DNA from: Xanthomonas euroxanthea
Lineage (GTDB): Bacteria > Pseudomonadota > Gammaproteobacteria > Xanthomonadales > Xanthomonadaceae
Direction of reading: 5' to 3'
DNA length: 64,000 bases
NCBI RefSeq assembly: GCF_900476395.1
Contig: NZ_UIHB01000001.1
Coordinates: forward strand, 1,517,385 to 1,581,384
Notes under the pieces: model-generated
The model's input: only the letters and a program-made list of their open reading frames with translations
What the model was told of the DNA's origin: nothing
Database searches by the model: none
In this document: positions 9,121 to 17,705 of the stretch, piece by piece
How the letters are laid out: every line of letters begins with the position of its first letter
Numbering within the stretch: the stretch's first letter is position 1
Translations under genes and position numbers: made by a program

Positions 9121-9146
9121 GCCGGGAGCCGGTCATGGCTCCCGGC
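9121..9146. terminator. hairpin between convergent genes
   Basis: A perfect 10-base stem GCCGGGAGCC / GGCTCCCGGC with a 6-base loop. It lies midway between the stop of the small helical protein (plus) and the stop of the GH2 gene (minus). No T-tract follows on either strand, so it is at best a weak or factor-dependent terminator or a transcript-end stabiliser. Confidence 0.4.
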
Positions 9147-9209
9147 CCTGCGGTCGGTTGGTGCTGACATGGTTCCTGATAATCACTGCAGCCGCTGCTG
9201 CGGCCTGCG

Positions 9210-11777
9210 TCAGGCCACCGATGCGCGCAGTTTGGCCTTGTCGGCATCCAGGCGCAGGGTGGCAGCGGCAAGGCCGGGTGCGGTGGCCTGCAAGACGATG
9301 CTGCCGGCGCTGCGCGTGCTCTGCAGCAGGGCCGCACACAGTCCATTGAAGGCCTTGCGTTGCGGCGCCTTATCATCCTCATGGCTGGCGGGGTCGCCGT
9401 TGCCCACGCCGATCAACCGCGCAGGCCCGCGCAGCGCGAACTGCACCAGGTTGTCGGCGGTCGGCACCAGGCGGCCCTGCGCATCGACGATCTCCACCTT
9501 GACCACCGCCACGTCTTCGGCATCGGCGCGCACTGCATTGCGGTCGCAGCTCAGGCGGATCGCTGCCGGCTTGCCGGCCGTCTCGCGGCGTTCGCTGAGC
9601 ACCAAGTTGCCGCCGCGATAGCCGCGTGCCTCGATCACGCCCGGTGCGTAGGCCACGCGCCATTCGACATGGCCATAGGCCGGCACCTGCTGCAGGCCCT
9701 GGCTGACGCCGTTGACCAGAAGTTCCACCGCTTCTAGATTGCTGTGGCACCAGACCTGGACGCGGCCCTTGTCATCGGGCTGCAACAGGCCGTCCCAGTT
9801 CCAGTGCGGGAACAGATGCAGCACCGGTTCGCTGGTCCATTGCGCGCGGTAGTACCAGTAGTTGTCCTTGGGAAACCCGCAGCTGTCGAGCACGCCGAAC
9901 TGCGAGGCGACATTCGGCCAGCGGTTATAGGGCGTGGGTTCGCCGCGGTAATCGAAGCCGGTCCAGATGAAGCCGCCAGCGATATACGGGCGCTGCGCGA
10001 CATAGCTCCACCAGGCTTCGGCGGTGCTGGCCCACCATGGGTGGTCGGTGTCGTAGGCGCGGGTGTAGCCGCGCGCGTCGTCGCGCTGGTAGTTACCGCG
10101 CACCGACACGGTGCTGCCGGTTTCGCTGCCGTAGATCGGAATGTGCGGATATTGCGCGTGGAAGCCATCCATCTGACTGGTGCGGTAGTTGAAGCCGACC
10201 ACATCGACGACCTGGCCAACGCCATCGCCAAAGCCCTTGTCCATGGCGAAGGTGGTGGGGCGGGTGGGATCGAGCTGGCGCACGCGTTGCTGCATGCGGC
10301 TGACGATGCGCGCGCCGCGCTCGGTGACCTGCTGCGGCTCTTCGTTGCCGAGCGACCACAGGATCACGCTGGGATGATTGCGCCCGCGCCGCACCATTGT
10401 CTCCAGCTCGCCCATGGCTTCGGGGTCGGTGGACATGCGGCGGGTCTCTTCGATCACCAACATGCCGAGCCGATCGCAGAGGGCGAGCAGTTCGGGTGTG
10501 GCCGGATTGTGCGAGCTGCGGTAGGCGTTGCAGCCCATCGACTTGAGCTGGCGCAGGCGCCATTCGTGCAGGCTGTCGGGGATGGCGGTGCCGACGCCGG
10601 CGTGGTCCTGGTGATTGTTGGTGCCGTGCAGCTTGAGTGGCGCACCGTTCAACAGGAAGCCGCGTTGTGCATCGAAGACGGCCGTGCGCACGCCGAACGG
10701 GGTGACCAGCGCATCCACCGCCTTGCCATCGCTGTGCACGCTGGTGGTCAGGCGGTAGAGCTGCGGGGTGTCGATCGACCATAGCGCCGCTTCGCCGAGC
10801 GGCAGGGTCTGTTCGACGAGGTGCACCTGGCCGGGTGCAACGGTGACCGCGGTACTGGCTGCCTGTGCGACGACGCGTCCATCCGGCGCGGTCACGCGCG
10901 CCTGCACCGTGCACTGGCGCGGGGCGCTGCCGTCGTTGCGCACCTCGGTGGACAGTTGCGCGATGGCGGTGGTGCCTTGCAGCGTGCTGCGCACGAACAC
11001 GCCGTCCTGCGGCAGATGCAGCGGGTCGGTCTTGTGCAACCACAGATGGCGATAGATGCCGGCGCCTTCGTAGAACCAGCCTTCGCCCAGCGTGGCATCC
11101 ACGCGCACCGCAATCAGGTTGGGCTTGCCGTAGTCGAGCACCTCGCTGAGGTCGACCTCGAAGCCGCAATAGCCGCTGGCGTTGCGCCCGACGATGTGGC
11201 CATTGCAGAACACGATGCAGTCGCGGAACACACCGTCGAACACTAGGCTGATGCGCTTGCCCAGATCGTCTGCGGGAATCTGCAGCACGCGGCGATACCA
11301 GCCCACGCTGGTTTCCGGAAAGCTGGTGCCCAGCGGCTTGTAGCCGTGCGCGGCGGCTGGATCTTCCTCGGTGATGGTGGCCGAGATCGGTTCCTGCCGG
11401 AAGGGCAGGGTGACCGCCCAGTCGTGCGGCAGATCCAGCAGTTCCCAGCCACTGTCGTCGAAGCCGAGTTGCGCGGCGGTGGCGGTGTCCTTGCCCGCCT
11501 TGGCGAAGCTGCGCTGGAAGGTGCCGAACTCGAAGTCGCGCGCTGGGTCGCTGGCATGGCCCAGATGGAAGCGCCAGCCGAAGTCGAACAGCAGCCGTTT
11601 GCGCGGTGCCAGGGCTGCATCGCCGAACGCGGCAGGCGGCGTGGCGGGGTTACCTGCAGCTGGTGCTGCAGCGGCAATGCTGGGCAGCAACGCACCGGCC
11701 GTACCGACCGGAAGTGCGGCGCTTACGCCGCTGGCGAGCATGCCGCGCAGCAGCTCGCGGCGATTGATGCCGGTCAT
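9210..11777 (-). CDS. GH2 beta-galactosidase, Tat-exported
   Basis: An 855-residue glycoside hydrolase family 2 enzyme expected to release galactose from galacto-oligosaccharides in the periplasm. It starts with a twin-arginine signal (NRRELLRGM, then a hydrophobic stretch ending in alanines near residue 38). Next come a jelly-roll sugar-binding domain (WYRRVLQIP), an Ig-like domain, and the TIM barrel with acid/base Glu in LGNEE (about 477) and nucleophile Glu in YGSETGS (about 551). C-terminal DUF4982-like and Ig-like domains complete it. The ATG at 11777 follows GGAGGA closely and overlaps the GH53 stop (ATGA), so the two are translationally coupled. The open frame upstream of 11777 is a shadow. 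Confidence 0.93.
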   Translation of the reverse strand: MTGINRRELLRGMLASGVSAALPVGTAGALLPSIAAAAPAAGNPATPPAAFGDAALAPRKRLLFDFGWRFHLGHASDPARDFEFGTFQRSFAKAGKDTATAAQLGFDDSGWELLDLPHDWAVTLPFRQEPISATITEEDPAAAHGYKPLGTSFPETSVGWYRRVLQIPADDLGKRISLVFDGVFRDCIVFCNGHIVGRNASGYCGFEVDLSEVLDYGKPNLIAVRVDATLGEGWFYEGAGIYRHLWLHKTDPLHLPQDGVFVRSTLQGTTAIAQLSTEVRNDGSAPRQCTVQARVTAPDGRVVAQAASTAVTVAPGQVHLVEQTLPLGEAALWSIDTPQLYRLTTSVHSDGKAVDALVTPFGVRTAVFDAQRGFLLNGAPLKLHGTNNHQDHAGVGTAIPDSLHEWRLRQLKSMGCNAYRSSHNPATPELLALCDRLGMLVIEETRRMSTDPEAMGELETMVRRGRNHPSVILWSLGNEEPQQVTERGARIVSRMQQRVRQLDPTRPTTFAMDKGFGDGVGQVVDVVGFNYRTSQMDGFHAQYPHIPIYGSETGSTVSVRGNYQRDDARGYTRAYDTDHPWWASTAEAWWSYVAQRPYIAGGFIWTGFDYRGEPTPYNRWPNVASQFGVLDSCGFPKDNYWYYRAQWTSEPVLHLFPHWNWDGLLQPDDKGRVQVWCHSNLEAVELLVNGVSQGLQQVPAYGHVEWRVAYAPGVIEARGYRGGNLVLSERRETAGKPAAIRLSCDRNAVRADAEDVAVVKVEIVDAQGRLVPTADNLVQFALRGPARLIGVGNGDPASHEDDKAPQRKAFNGLCAALLQSTRSAGSIVLQATAPGLAAATLRLDADKAKLRASVA

Positions 11778-12985
11778 GGCTGGGTCCTCCTGCCGGCGTC
11801 GGTGGGCTTGCCTGGGGTGATCGGCGCAGGCTTGGCTGCTGCGGGCTGACCGGACGCCGGCACGCCGGTATACGGGTGGCGCATGAAGTCGATCGCCGGC
11901 AGCACGTCGTTGCCATGCTTGAAGTCGAAGAAGCTGGCGTTTTCCCACGACGAGCCGGTGCCCCAGCGCGTCTTGCAGCTGCTGCTGGTCCATGCCGGCT
12001 CCCAGTACACGACGCCGGCGCCGCCGGTGTCGATCACCAGCTGGGTGAGGTCGACCATATAGTGGAACTGGCCCTGCGGGGTGGCCGGGTAGCCGGCAAT
12101 CAGCGAATCCTCGCCGAGCAGGTTGTGCGAGGTGTCGCCGGACTCCAGCGTCCACGGATAGGCGGTTTCCACCACCACCACGTCGGCGTCGTATCGGCCG
12201 CGCAGGCGCTTGATGGTCTTGCCCAGCTCGGCCATCGACTGGGTCGACCATTTGCGGTAGTAGCTGATGCCGATCAGGTCGTAGTCGGTGACGCCGGCCT
12301 CGGTGGCGGCGGCAAACCACGGCTCCACATTTTCCGGCTGGGCGATATGCAGCATCACCCGCGGCTTGATGGCCGAGCGTGCGCCGATGTCGCGCACTGC
12401 CTTGATGCCGGCGTTGAACAGCTTGGCGTTGCGCTGCCAGTCGATGGGGCGCTGCTTGTCCCACGGCTGGCTGTCCATCAGATCGGAATTGCTTTCGTTG
12501 CCCACCTGCACCAGCTCCGGCATCAGGCCGGCACGGTCGAGCGCGCTGAGCGTGTCATAGGTGAAACCGTACAGCGTGCGCGCCAGTTCATCGGTATCGG
12601 TGATGCTGGCCCAGGCCTTGGGAATCAGCTGTTTTTCGCCATCGGCCCAGTCGTCGGAATAGTGCAGGTCCAGCAGCACCTGCATACCCTGCGCACGTGC
12701 GCGCGCGATGGTCTTCTTGACGTCGGACAGGTCGCTGTAGCGGGTCCAGCGGGCGTCGTTCCACAACCGCACGCGCACCAGGTTGGCGCCATGCGCATGG
12801 AAGAGTTCGAATGGGTCCTTGACCACGCCGTTCTCGCGGTATTGCACGCCGCATTCCTCCATCTCGTTGACGTAGGACAGGTCCGCGCCCAGATACAGCG
12901 TGGCGGGGGCCGGGGCGGCGTGTGCGAAGGTGGAGATGGCCAGCGCGAGCAGCGCGGGTGTCCAGAGGCGACGTGTGGAGCGCAT
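11774..12985 (-). CDS. GH53 arabinogalactan endo-beta-1,4-galactanase
   Basis: A secreted 403-residue endo-galactanase cutting beta-1,4-galactan side chains of pectin. The signal peptide (MRSTRRLWTPALLALAISTF) ends near AHA. A GH53 TIM barrel follows, with acid/base Glu in VGNESNSD (about 164) and nucleophile Glu in VVETAYPWT (about 273); the DLHYSDDWAD and EPAWTSSS stretches are family hallmarks. A Pro/Ala-rich tail closes the protein. The ATG at 12985 is preceded by AGGA at a spacing of seven. Its stop overlaps the GH2 start, and a TonB receptor lies upstream on the same strand, forming a galactan uptake and degradation unit. Confidence 0.95.
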   Translation of the reverse strand: MRSTRRLWTPALLALAISTFAHAAPAPATLYLGADLSYVNEMEECGVQYRENGVVKDPFELFHAHGANLVRVRLWNDARWTRYSDLSDVKKTIARARAQGMQVLLDLHYSDDWADGEKQLIPKAWASITDTDELARTLYGFTYDTLSALDRAGLMPELVQVGNESNSDLMDSQPWDKQRPIDWQRNAKLFNAGIKAVRDIGARSAIKPRVMLHIAQPENVEPWFAAATEAGVTDYDLIGISYYRKWSTQSMAELGKTIKRLRGRYDADVVVVETAYPWTLESGDTSHNLLGEDSLIAGYPATPQGQFHYMVDLTQLVIDTGGAGVVYWEPAWTSSSCKTRWGTGSSWENASFFDFKHGNDVLPAIDFMRHPYTGVPASGQPAAAKPAPITPGKPTDAGRRTQP

Positions 12986-13142
12986 GCAATTCCTCGACAG
13001 ATAGAGCGCGGAGCGGGTGACAGCCTGCCGCAGGCGGCGGTGCCGTCGTGCGGTCGGTGCGCAATCGCACCGCTGCTGACGGAGACGGTTGCGCACCGAC
13101 CGCAGCTGTGGAGCGGTCGTAAAGCAGCGGTGTCGGTGGCGC

Positions 13143-15827
13143 CTAGAACTTGTAGGTCGCTTCCAGCGAGTAGCGACGGCCAAACACCTGGTAGCCGCCG
13201 TCGTCCTGGTTGGCCAGGCGGTTGGGCTTGTTGTCGGTATAGGCGCGCAGCGGTTCGTTGGTGAGGTTGCCGGCCTGGAAGCGGAAGCCGAGCTGCTTGC
13301 TGTACTGCCAGTTCAGGCTCAGATCCACCGTGCCTTCGCTCTGCAGCCGTGCCAGGCGCGCCGCATTCCAGCCATACACCACGGTGTAGGGGCTGTGGTA
13401 CTTGTAACCCACGCGGGCTTCGAAGCTGCCGTTGCTGTACCACAGGTCGAAGGTGCCGGTCTTGCGTGCCAGCCCGCTCAACGGCAGCGGGTTGTTCTCT
13501 GGCGAGAACTCCTTGAGGTTGGAATCGACCAGCGAGAAGTTGGAGTAGACGCCGAAGTTTTCCATGTGCGGAATGAAGTAGAACGGCGTCTGGAAGGTGA
13601 GTTCCACGCCGTTGATATGCCCACCGCCGCCATTGAACGGGGCGCTGACCAGGTAGTCCAGGCCGTTGATGATTTCGCGGTCGGTACGGTAGCCGATGCT
13701 GGAATCCACTTCCTTGCGGTACACGGCCAGTGCGGCGAGCGCTTCCTTGTGGAAGTACCACTCGTAGGACAGGTCGACCTGGGTGGCCTTGAACGGATCC
13801 AGCTGCGGGTTGCCGCCGCTGCCGGTGAGCTGGCCGATGGTGACGTTGGGGTCGTCCAGGCGCCGGCCGGTGCGTAACTCGTCCAGCGGCGGACGCGCGA
13901 TGACCTTGGCCACCGCAAAGCGCAGGATGCGTTGATCGTCGATCAGGAAGTTGACGGTGGCACTGGGCAACACGTCGGTGTATTCCTTGCGGTCGCTGCT
14001 GGCCTGCACGGTGGTGCCGACCGAATCGAAGCCATCGCTGGTGGTCTTGGTATTGACCAGGCGCACGCCGATATTGCCGGTGACATCGGTGCCGAACAGC
14101 TGCGAGCTGAAGACCGCCTTGGCGAAGGCTTCGCGCACGTCTTCCTTGACGTTCCAGTGGTCCAGCAACTGCTCGTTGAGCGTGGCCGGGTCGAAACCGC
14201 CGAAGCCGATCTCGGCGATGGCATCCATGTTGCCGCCGGTCAGCGTGGGCACGTTCAAGTCCGGCATGGTGACCGGGTAGATCAGGCCTTGATAGGCCGA
14301 GATCGGCTGGTCATAGCCGGACTGGTTGCTGATGAAGCGGCGGTTCTGCTTCTCGCGGCGCGCGGCACGTGCGCCGAACTCCAGCGAAGTGAAGGCGGCT
14401 GCATCGATCGAGCGGCTGGCGTTGAGCGCCAGCGCGGCGATCTTGTCGCGCAGCCCCTGCGGCTCGGTCTGGCCGGCGATGCCCCATTCGGGCGTATCCG
14501 AGCTGGTGCGGATGGTGGGGGTGACGCTGCGGCGGAAATCGAACGAGACGGTGTCCGGGTTGCTGCCGAAGCGCACCGCCTGCCAGGTGTTGTCGCGCTT
14601 GGCCTGAGAGAACGACAGGTCGCTGCCCAGCGTCCACACATCGCCGCTCCACTTGGCGTTCAGGCCGCCGGCGGTGAGCGTCTTGACCTCGTTGTAGTGG
14701 CTGACCACATGGTCGACCTGCAGGTTCGAATTGGCCAGCGTGCCGGCCACCACGTCGCCATCGACGATGGTGTAGGACGAGCCCGGCGTGGTGTACGGAT
14801 TGGCGCCGGTCGAGAAGGTGCTGTAAGCCAGGCCGTTGAACCAGTTCTGCAACTGGTCTTCGTCGATCTCGATGCGCGAGTACAGGCCGTCGAACTTCAA
14901 TTCGAAGTTGCCCGAGCGCCATTGCACGGTGCCCATCGCACCGGTGCGGGTCTGGTCGGTCAGCTTGAGCTGGTCGGCCGCGCCGAACGGAGTCGGGTCC
15001 ACGGTCCCGTCGCCATCCACATCGCGTGAGGTGGTGGCATCGGTATAACCCCAGCTGCCGATCGAGGAGTTGGAATTCTTCTGCTTCTGGTAGGTGGCGC
15101 CCAGCGCAACGGCCAGGTTGTCGTTGATCTGGTGCACCCAGCTGGCGCCGAAGCGGCTGCCCCACGGGGTGTAGCCATCCACGTCCTTGGCGTGGTCGTA
15201 GAACACCGGGCCGGCGGTGCCGACAAAGCCCGGGCCGGTGTAGTCCAGCGGGCTGATGGTGGAGATGTCCACCGTTGCCGCGAGACCGCCGGCGACCAGG
15301 TCCGCCGACTGGGTCTTGTAGACCTTGACGGTGGAGACGATCTCGGTGGGAAACACTTCCCAGCGCACCGCGCGATTGGGCTCGGAGGAGGCGATCTCGC
15401 GTCCGTTGACGGTGCCCATGGTCATGCGCGGGCCAAGGCCGCGCACGGTGGCCAGGCTCTCGTTGCCGCGGTCGCGGGTGCCGTTGACGCCGGGCAGGCG
15501 CACCAGCGCTTCGGCCACGGTGACGTTGGGCATCTGCCCCATGTTGTCTGCGGAGATCACTTCCATGACGTGATCGGACATCTGCTTGGCCTGCACCGCC
15601 TGATTCAGGCTGGCGCGCTGGCCGATCACGGTGACGTTGTCGAGCGTGACCGGCGGCGCAGCCGCGGTGCTGGTGTCGGTGGCCGGCGCTGCGGCAGGCG
15701 CGCTGTCCTGCGCGTGCGCACTGAAGGCGGTGGCCAGCACGCAGGCGATGGTGGTGCAGAGGACGTCGCGCACGGGTGTGCGGCGCAGGCGCCGGCTGGC
15801 CGGGTGGCCGGTGTGGTGAACGGGCAT
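13143..15827 (-). CDS. TonB-dependent receptor, probable galactan oligosaccharide transporter
   Basis: An 894-residue outer-membrane receptor. It has a signal sequence to about residue 40 (AHAQ), an Ala/Pro-rich linker, a plug domain beginning at VTVIGQR (TonB-box region about 64-70) with PNVTVAEALVRLPGV, and a beta-barrel ending in the aromatic YKF terminus. It lies 158 bases upstream of the GH53 and GH2 genes on the same strand, so the inferred substrate is galactan-derived oligosaccharide taken up with TonB energy. Xanthomonads often group such receptors with carbohydrate-active enzymes. No regulator gene lies in the immediate cluster. Confidence 0.93.
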   Translation of the reverse strand: MPVHHTGHPASRRLRRTPVRDVLCTTIACVLATAFSAHAQDSAPAAAPATDTSTAAAPPVTLDNVTVIGQRASLNQAVQAKQMSDHVMEVISADNMGQMPNVTVAEALVRLPGVNGTRDRGNESLATVRGLGPRMTMGTVNGREIASSEPNRAVRWEVFPTEIVSTVKVYKTQSADLVAGGLAATVDISTISPLDYTGPGFVGTAGPVFYDHAKDVDGYTPWGSRFGASWVHQINDNLAVALGATYQKQKNSNSSIGSWGYTDATTSRDVDGDGTVDPTPFGAADQLKLTDQTRTGAMGTVQWRSGNFELKFDGLYSRIEIDEDQLQNWFNGLAYSTFSTGANPYTTPGSSYTIVDGDVVAGTLANSNLQVDHVVSHYNEVKTLTAGGLNAKWSGDVWTLGSDLSFSQAKRDNTWQAVRFGSNPDTVSFDFRRSVTPTIRTSSDTPEWGIAGQTEPQGLRDKIAALALNASRSIDAAAFTSLEFGARAARREKQNRRFISNQSGYDQPISAYQGLIYPVTMPDLNVPTLTGGNMDAIAEIGFGGFDPATLNEQLLDHWNVKEDVREAFAKAVFSSQLFGTDVTGNIGVRLVNTKTTSDGFDSVGTTVQASSDRKEYTDVLPSATVNFLIDDQRILRFAVAKVIARPPLDELRTGRRLDDPNVTIGQLTGSGGNPQLDPFKATQVDLSYEWYFHKEALAALAVYRKEVDSSIGYRTDREIINGLDYLVSAPFNGGGGHINGVELTFQTPFYFIPHMENFGVYSNFSLVDSNLKEFSPENNPLPLSGLARKTGTFDLWYSNGSFEARVGYKYHSPYTVVYGWNAARLARLQSEGTVDLSLNWQYSKQLGFRFQAGNLTNEPLRAYTDNKPNRLANQDDGGYQVFGRRYSLEATYKF

Positions 15828-16196
15828 CGTTTGATCCCTCCCAGGACAAAGTTACCGAATGAAATAGTGGCCGCTGGTGCGGCGCTCTGGCGCGGCTGCG
15901 CGCGGGTGCGTCCGGCGCGGGCATGGCGGTTGCTGCGGTATTGCGGTGTGGAGCCGATTGGTCGTTTGCGTGACGCTGTGACGATCGTCGATCGCCCTGG
16001 CGTCCCCCTGTCCTGCATGTGTCCGCTTCAGGGTAGAAGCGCAAGTCATTCCATTCCAATGAAGCATTTTGCGTGAGCTATCTCGCGTTGGAATGCTGCA
16101 CTGCAGCGGTAGCGTCTGGTTCGTCACCGTTGCGGCGTGAGTTGCAGGTGCCGGGCAATGACGTGCCTGGTCGATGCGACGGGCCCTGCTCCCCGG
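15828..16196. other. upstream region of the galactan locus
   Basis: About 370 bases between the TonB receptor (minus) and the 3' end of the regulator gene (also minus). It must carry the receptor-operon promoter. The only structure I can support is the inverted repeat at 16052-16095, reported separately. Short open frames crossing it have no ribosome sites. Confidence 0.4.
16052..16095. promoter_or_regulatory. inverted repeat CATTCCAA-N28-TTGGAATG
   Basis: Perfect 8-base half-sites at 16052-16059 and 16088-16095, with 28 bases between them (about three helical turns centre to centre). A further partial CATTCCA-like unit abuts the left half. The element lies about 225 bases upstream of the galactan TonB receptor start. 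It could be an operator for the unlinked regulator of the locus. The spacing is unusual for a simple dyad and would fit a looped or tetrameric binder. Confidence 0.4.
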
Positions 16197-17582
16197 TCAG
16201 CGTGCGCTGGCAGACAACCGCGGCAATGCCGGAAATGCGCGCTGCACGCAGTCGTTGCGTTCGCAGGTCAGGCAGCCGGGGCCGATCGGTACCGCATCGT
16301 CCACCGCATCCAGGTCCCAGCCGCGCGCATACACCAGCTGATCGGCATGGCGCAGGTCGCACCCCATCGCCAGCGCAAAGGTCTTGCGCGGGCGGCCATA
16401 GCCCGGCGCGCCGCTGCTGACCTGGCGCGCCAGCCAGAAATAGCGCCGGCCATCGGGCATGCGCGCGATCTGGGTGAGGATGCGGTCGGGCTGGTTGAAG
16501 GCCTCGTAGACGATCCACAGCGGGCAGGCGCCGCCGACATGCGAGAAATGGAAGTCGGTGGCCGAATGGCGCTTGGACACATTGCCGGCACGATCGACCC
16601 GCATGAAGAAGATCGGCAGCCCGGCCGCGCCGCGGCGCTGCAAGGTGCTGAGCCGGTGGCAGACCGCCTCGAAGCCGACGCCGAAGCGGTCGGCCAGCCA
16701 TTCGATGTCGTAGCGCGAGCGCTGGGCGCTGCGCAGGAATTCGCCGTACGGCATCACCAGGGCGCCGGCGAAATAGTTCGACAAGCCAATGCGCGAGAGT
16801 GCAATGCGCTCGGCATCCTCGAAGCCGGCATCGGCGATGCGTGCGTCCAGCAGCGGTGCGCATTCCAGCAAGGCCAGTTGCGCGGCCATCTGGAAGGCCT
16901 GCTGGCCGGGGCGCAGATGCGCCGGCAGCCACAGCACGCGCGCCTGCGTATCCACGCTGCGCTTGTCGCTGTGCAGATCGGGCGCGTCCTGCACCAGCAG
17001 GCCGTGGCGGTCGGCCAGGCGTTGGCGCAGCCGCAGCGGCAGGTTGTCCGAGGTCAGGCCGAGTTCGGCGTACAGCGCCTCGGCGCGCTCATCCAGTTCC
17101 GGCAGATAGTTGTGCGCGCGATTGAAGTAGTCACGCACCTGCTCGCCCGGCGACAGCGAGGGCAGCGCGGCGTGGTCGGCGCCGATCTGTATTTCCAGCG
17201 CGGCGTTGCGCTCGAGCAGGTGCTGGTGGGCGCGGTGCAGGTCCAGCAGGGCCTGGGCCACCTGCGGCAGATTGCCGGTGAGCACACGCAGCTCGGCGGC
17301 CGACAGGCTGTGGCCCAGGCTGCGCAGCGATTCGTCCAGCGGCTCGACCAGCGCGGCCGGGTCGTCCAGGTCGAGCAGGCCGTCGAGATCGCCCAGGGTG
17401 GCCTTGAGCCGTTGCTGGATCGCCAGGGTCAAGGGGCGCTGGTTGCGTTCGATCTGGTTGAGGTAGCTCGGCGACAGGCCGAGCCGGCGCGCCAGCTCGG
17501 CCTGGGTCAGGCCGTGGCGCTGGCGCAGCCGCTGCAGGCGCAGGCCGAGCTGGTGACGGAGCGGGAGCTGCGACTGGGGCAT
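16197..17582 (-). CDS. XRE-family short-chain acyl-CoA responsive regulator (RamB/PrpR/ScfR-like)
   Basis: A 461-residue regulator. The N-terminal helix-turn-helix (about 10-68: LGLRLQRLRQRHGLTQAELA, LSPSYLNQIERN) is followed by a middle region resembling the IrrE/DUF955 domain but without an intact HEXXH metal motif. The C-terminal DUF2083-like domain has clustered cysteines (CPLW, CDLR, CLTCERNDC). Relatives control propionate, methylcitrate and glyoxylate genes through acyl-CoA binding. It is divergent from the valine-catabolic operon, its obvious target. The ATG at 17582 is preferred; a TTG five codons upstream falls inside a repeated TTCGCAA element. Confidence 0.88.
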   Translation of the reverse strand: MPQSQLPLRHQLGLRLQRLRQRHGLTQAELARRLGLSPSYLNQIERNQRPLTLAIQQRLKATLGDLDGLLDLDDPAALVEPLDESLRSLGHSLSAAELRVLTGNLPQVAQALLDLHRAHQHLLERNAALEIQIGADHAALPSLSPGEQVRDYFNRAHNYLPELDERAEALYAELGLTSDNLPLRLRQRLADRHGLLVQDAPDLHSDKRSVDTQARVLWLPAHLRPGQQAFQMAAQLALLECAPLLDARIADAGFEDAERIALSRIGLSNYFAGALVMPYGEFLRSAQRSRYDIEWLADRFGVGFEAVCHRLSTLQRRGAAGLPIFFMRVDRAGNVSKRHSATDFHFSHVGGACPLWIVYEAFNQPDRILTQIARMPDGRRYFWLARQVSSGAPGYGRPRKTFALAMGCDLRHADQLVYARGWDLDAVDDAVPIGPGCLTCERNDCVQRAFPALPRLSASAR

Positions 17583-17597
17583 TCGCAAGATTCGCAA
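17582..17597 (-). promoter_or_regulatory. direct-repeat operator at the regulator's own start
   Basis: TTCGCAA occurs twice with a 9-base period (17582-17588 and 17591-17597). On the minus strand this reads TGCGAA-N3-TGCGAA and abuts the ATG of the XRE-type regulator. The same arrangement in opposite orientation is at 17657-17671. TTTGC(G/A)AA-like cores are known targets of RamB/PrpR-type proteins, so autoregulation is inferred. Confidence 0.6.
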
Positions 17598-17656
17598 AAG
17601 AGTGGCGGCAGCTTAGCGCGATTAAGCAGTCTCGGGCTGGGAAAGCCAGGTCGTGG

Positions 17657-17671
17657 TGCGAACAATGCGAA
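17657..17671 (+). promoter_or_regulatory. direct-repeat operator upstream of mmsA
   Basis: TGCGAA occurs at 17657-17662 and 17666-17671, the same 9-base period as the copy at the regulator's start but facing the mmsA operon, whose ATG lies 35 bases downstream. The matched pair of sites on both sides of the divergent promoter suggests one regulator controls both transcripts. Confidence 0.6.
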
Positions 17672-17705
17672 GCATCTGCACTGATCTTCTGCGAGCGAAC
17701 CTGCA

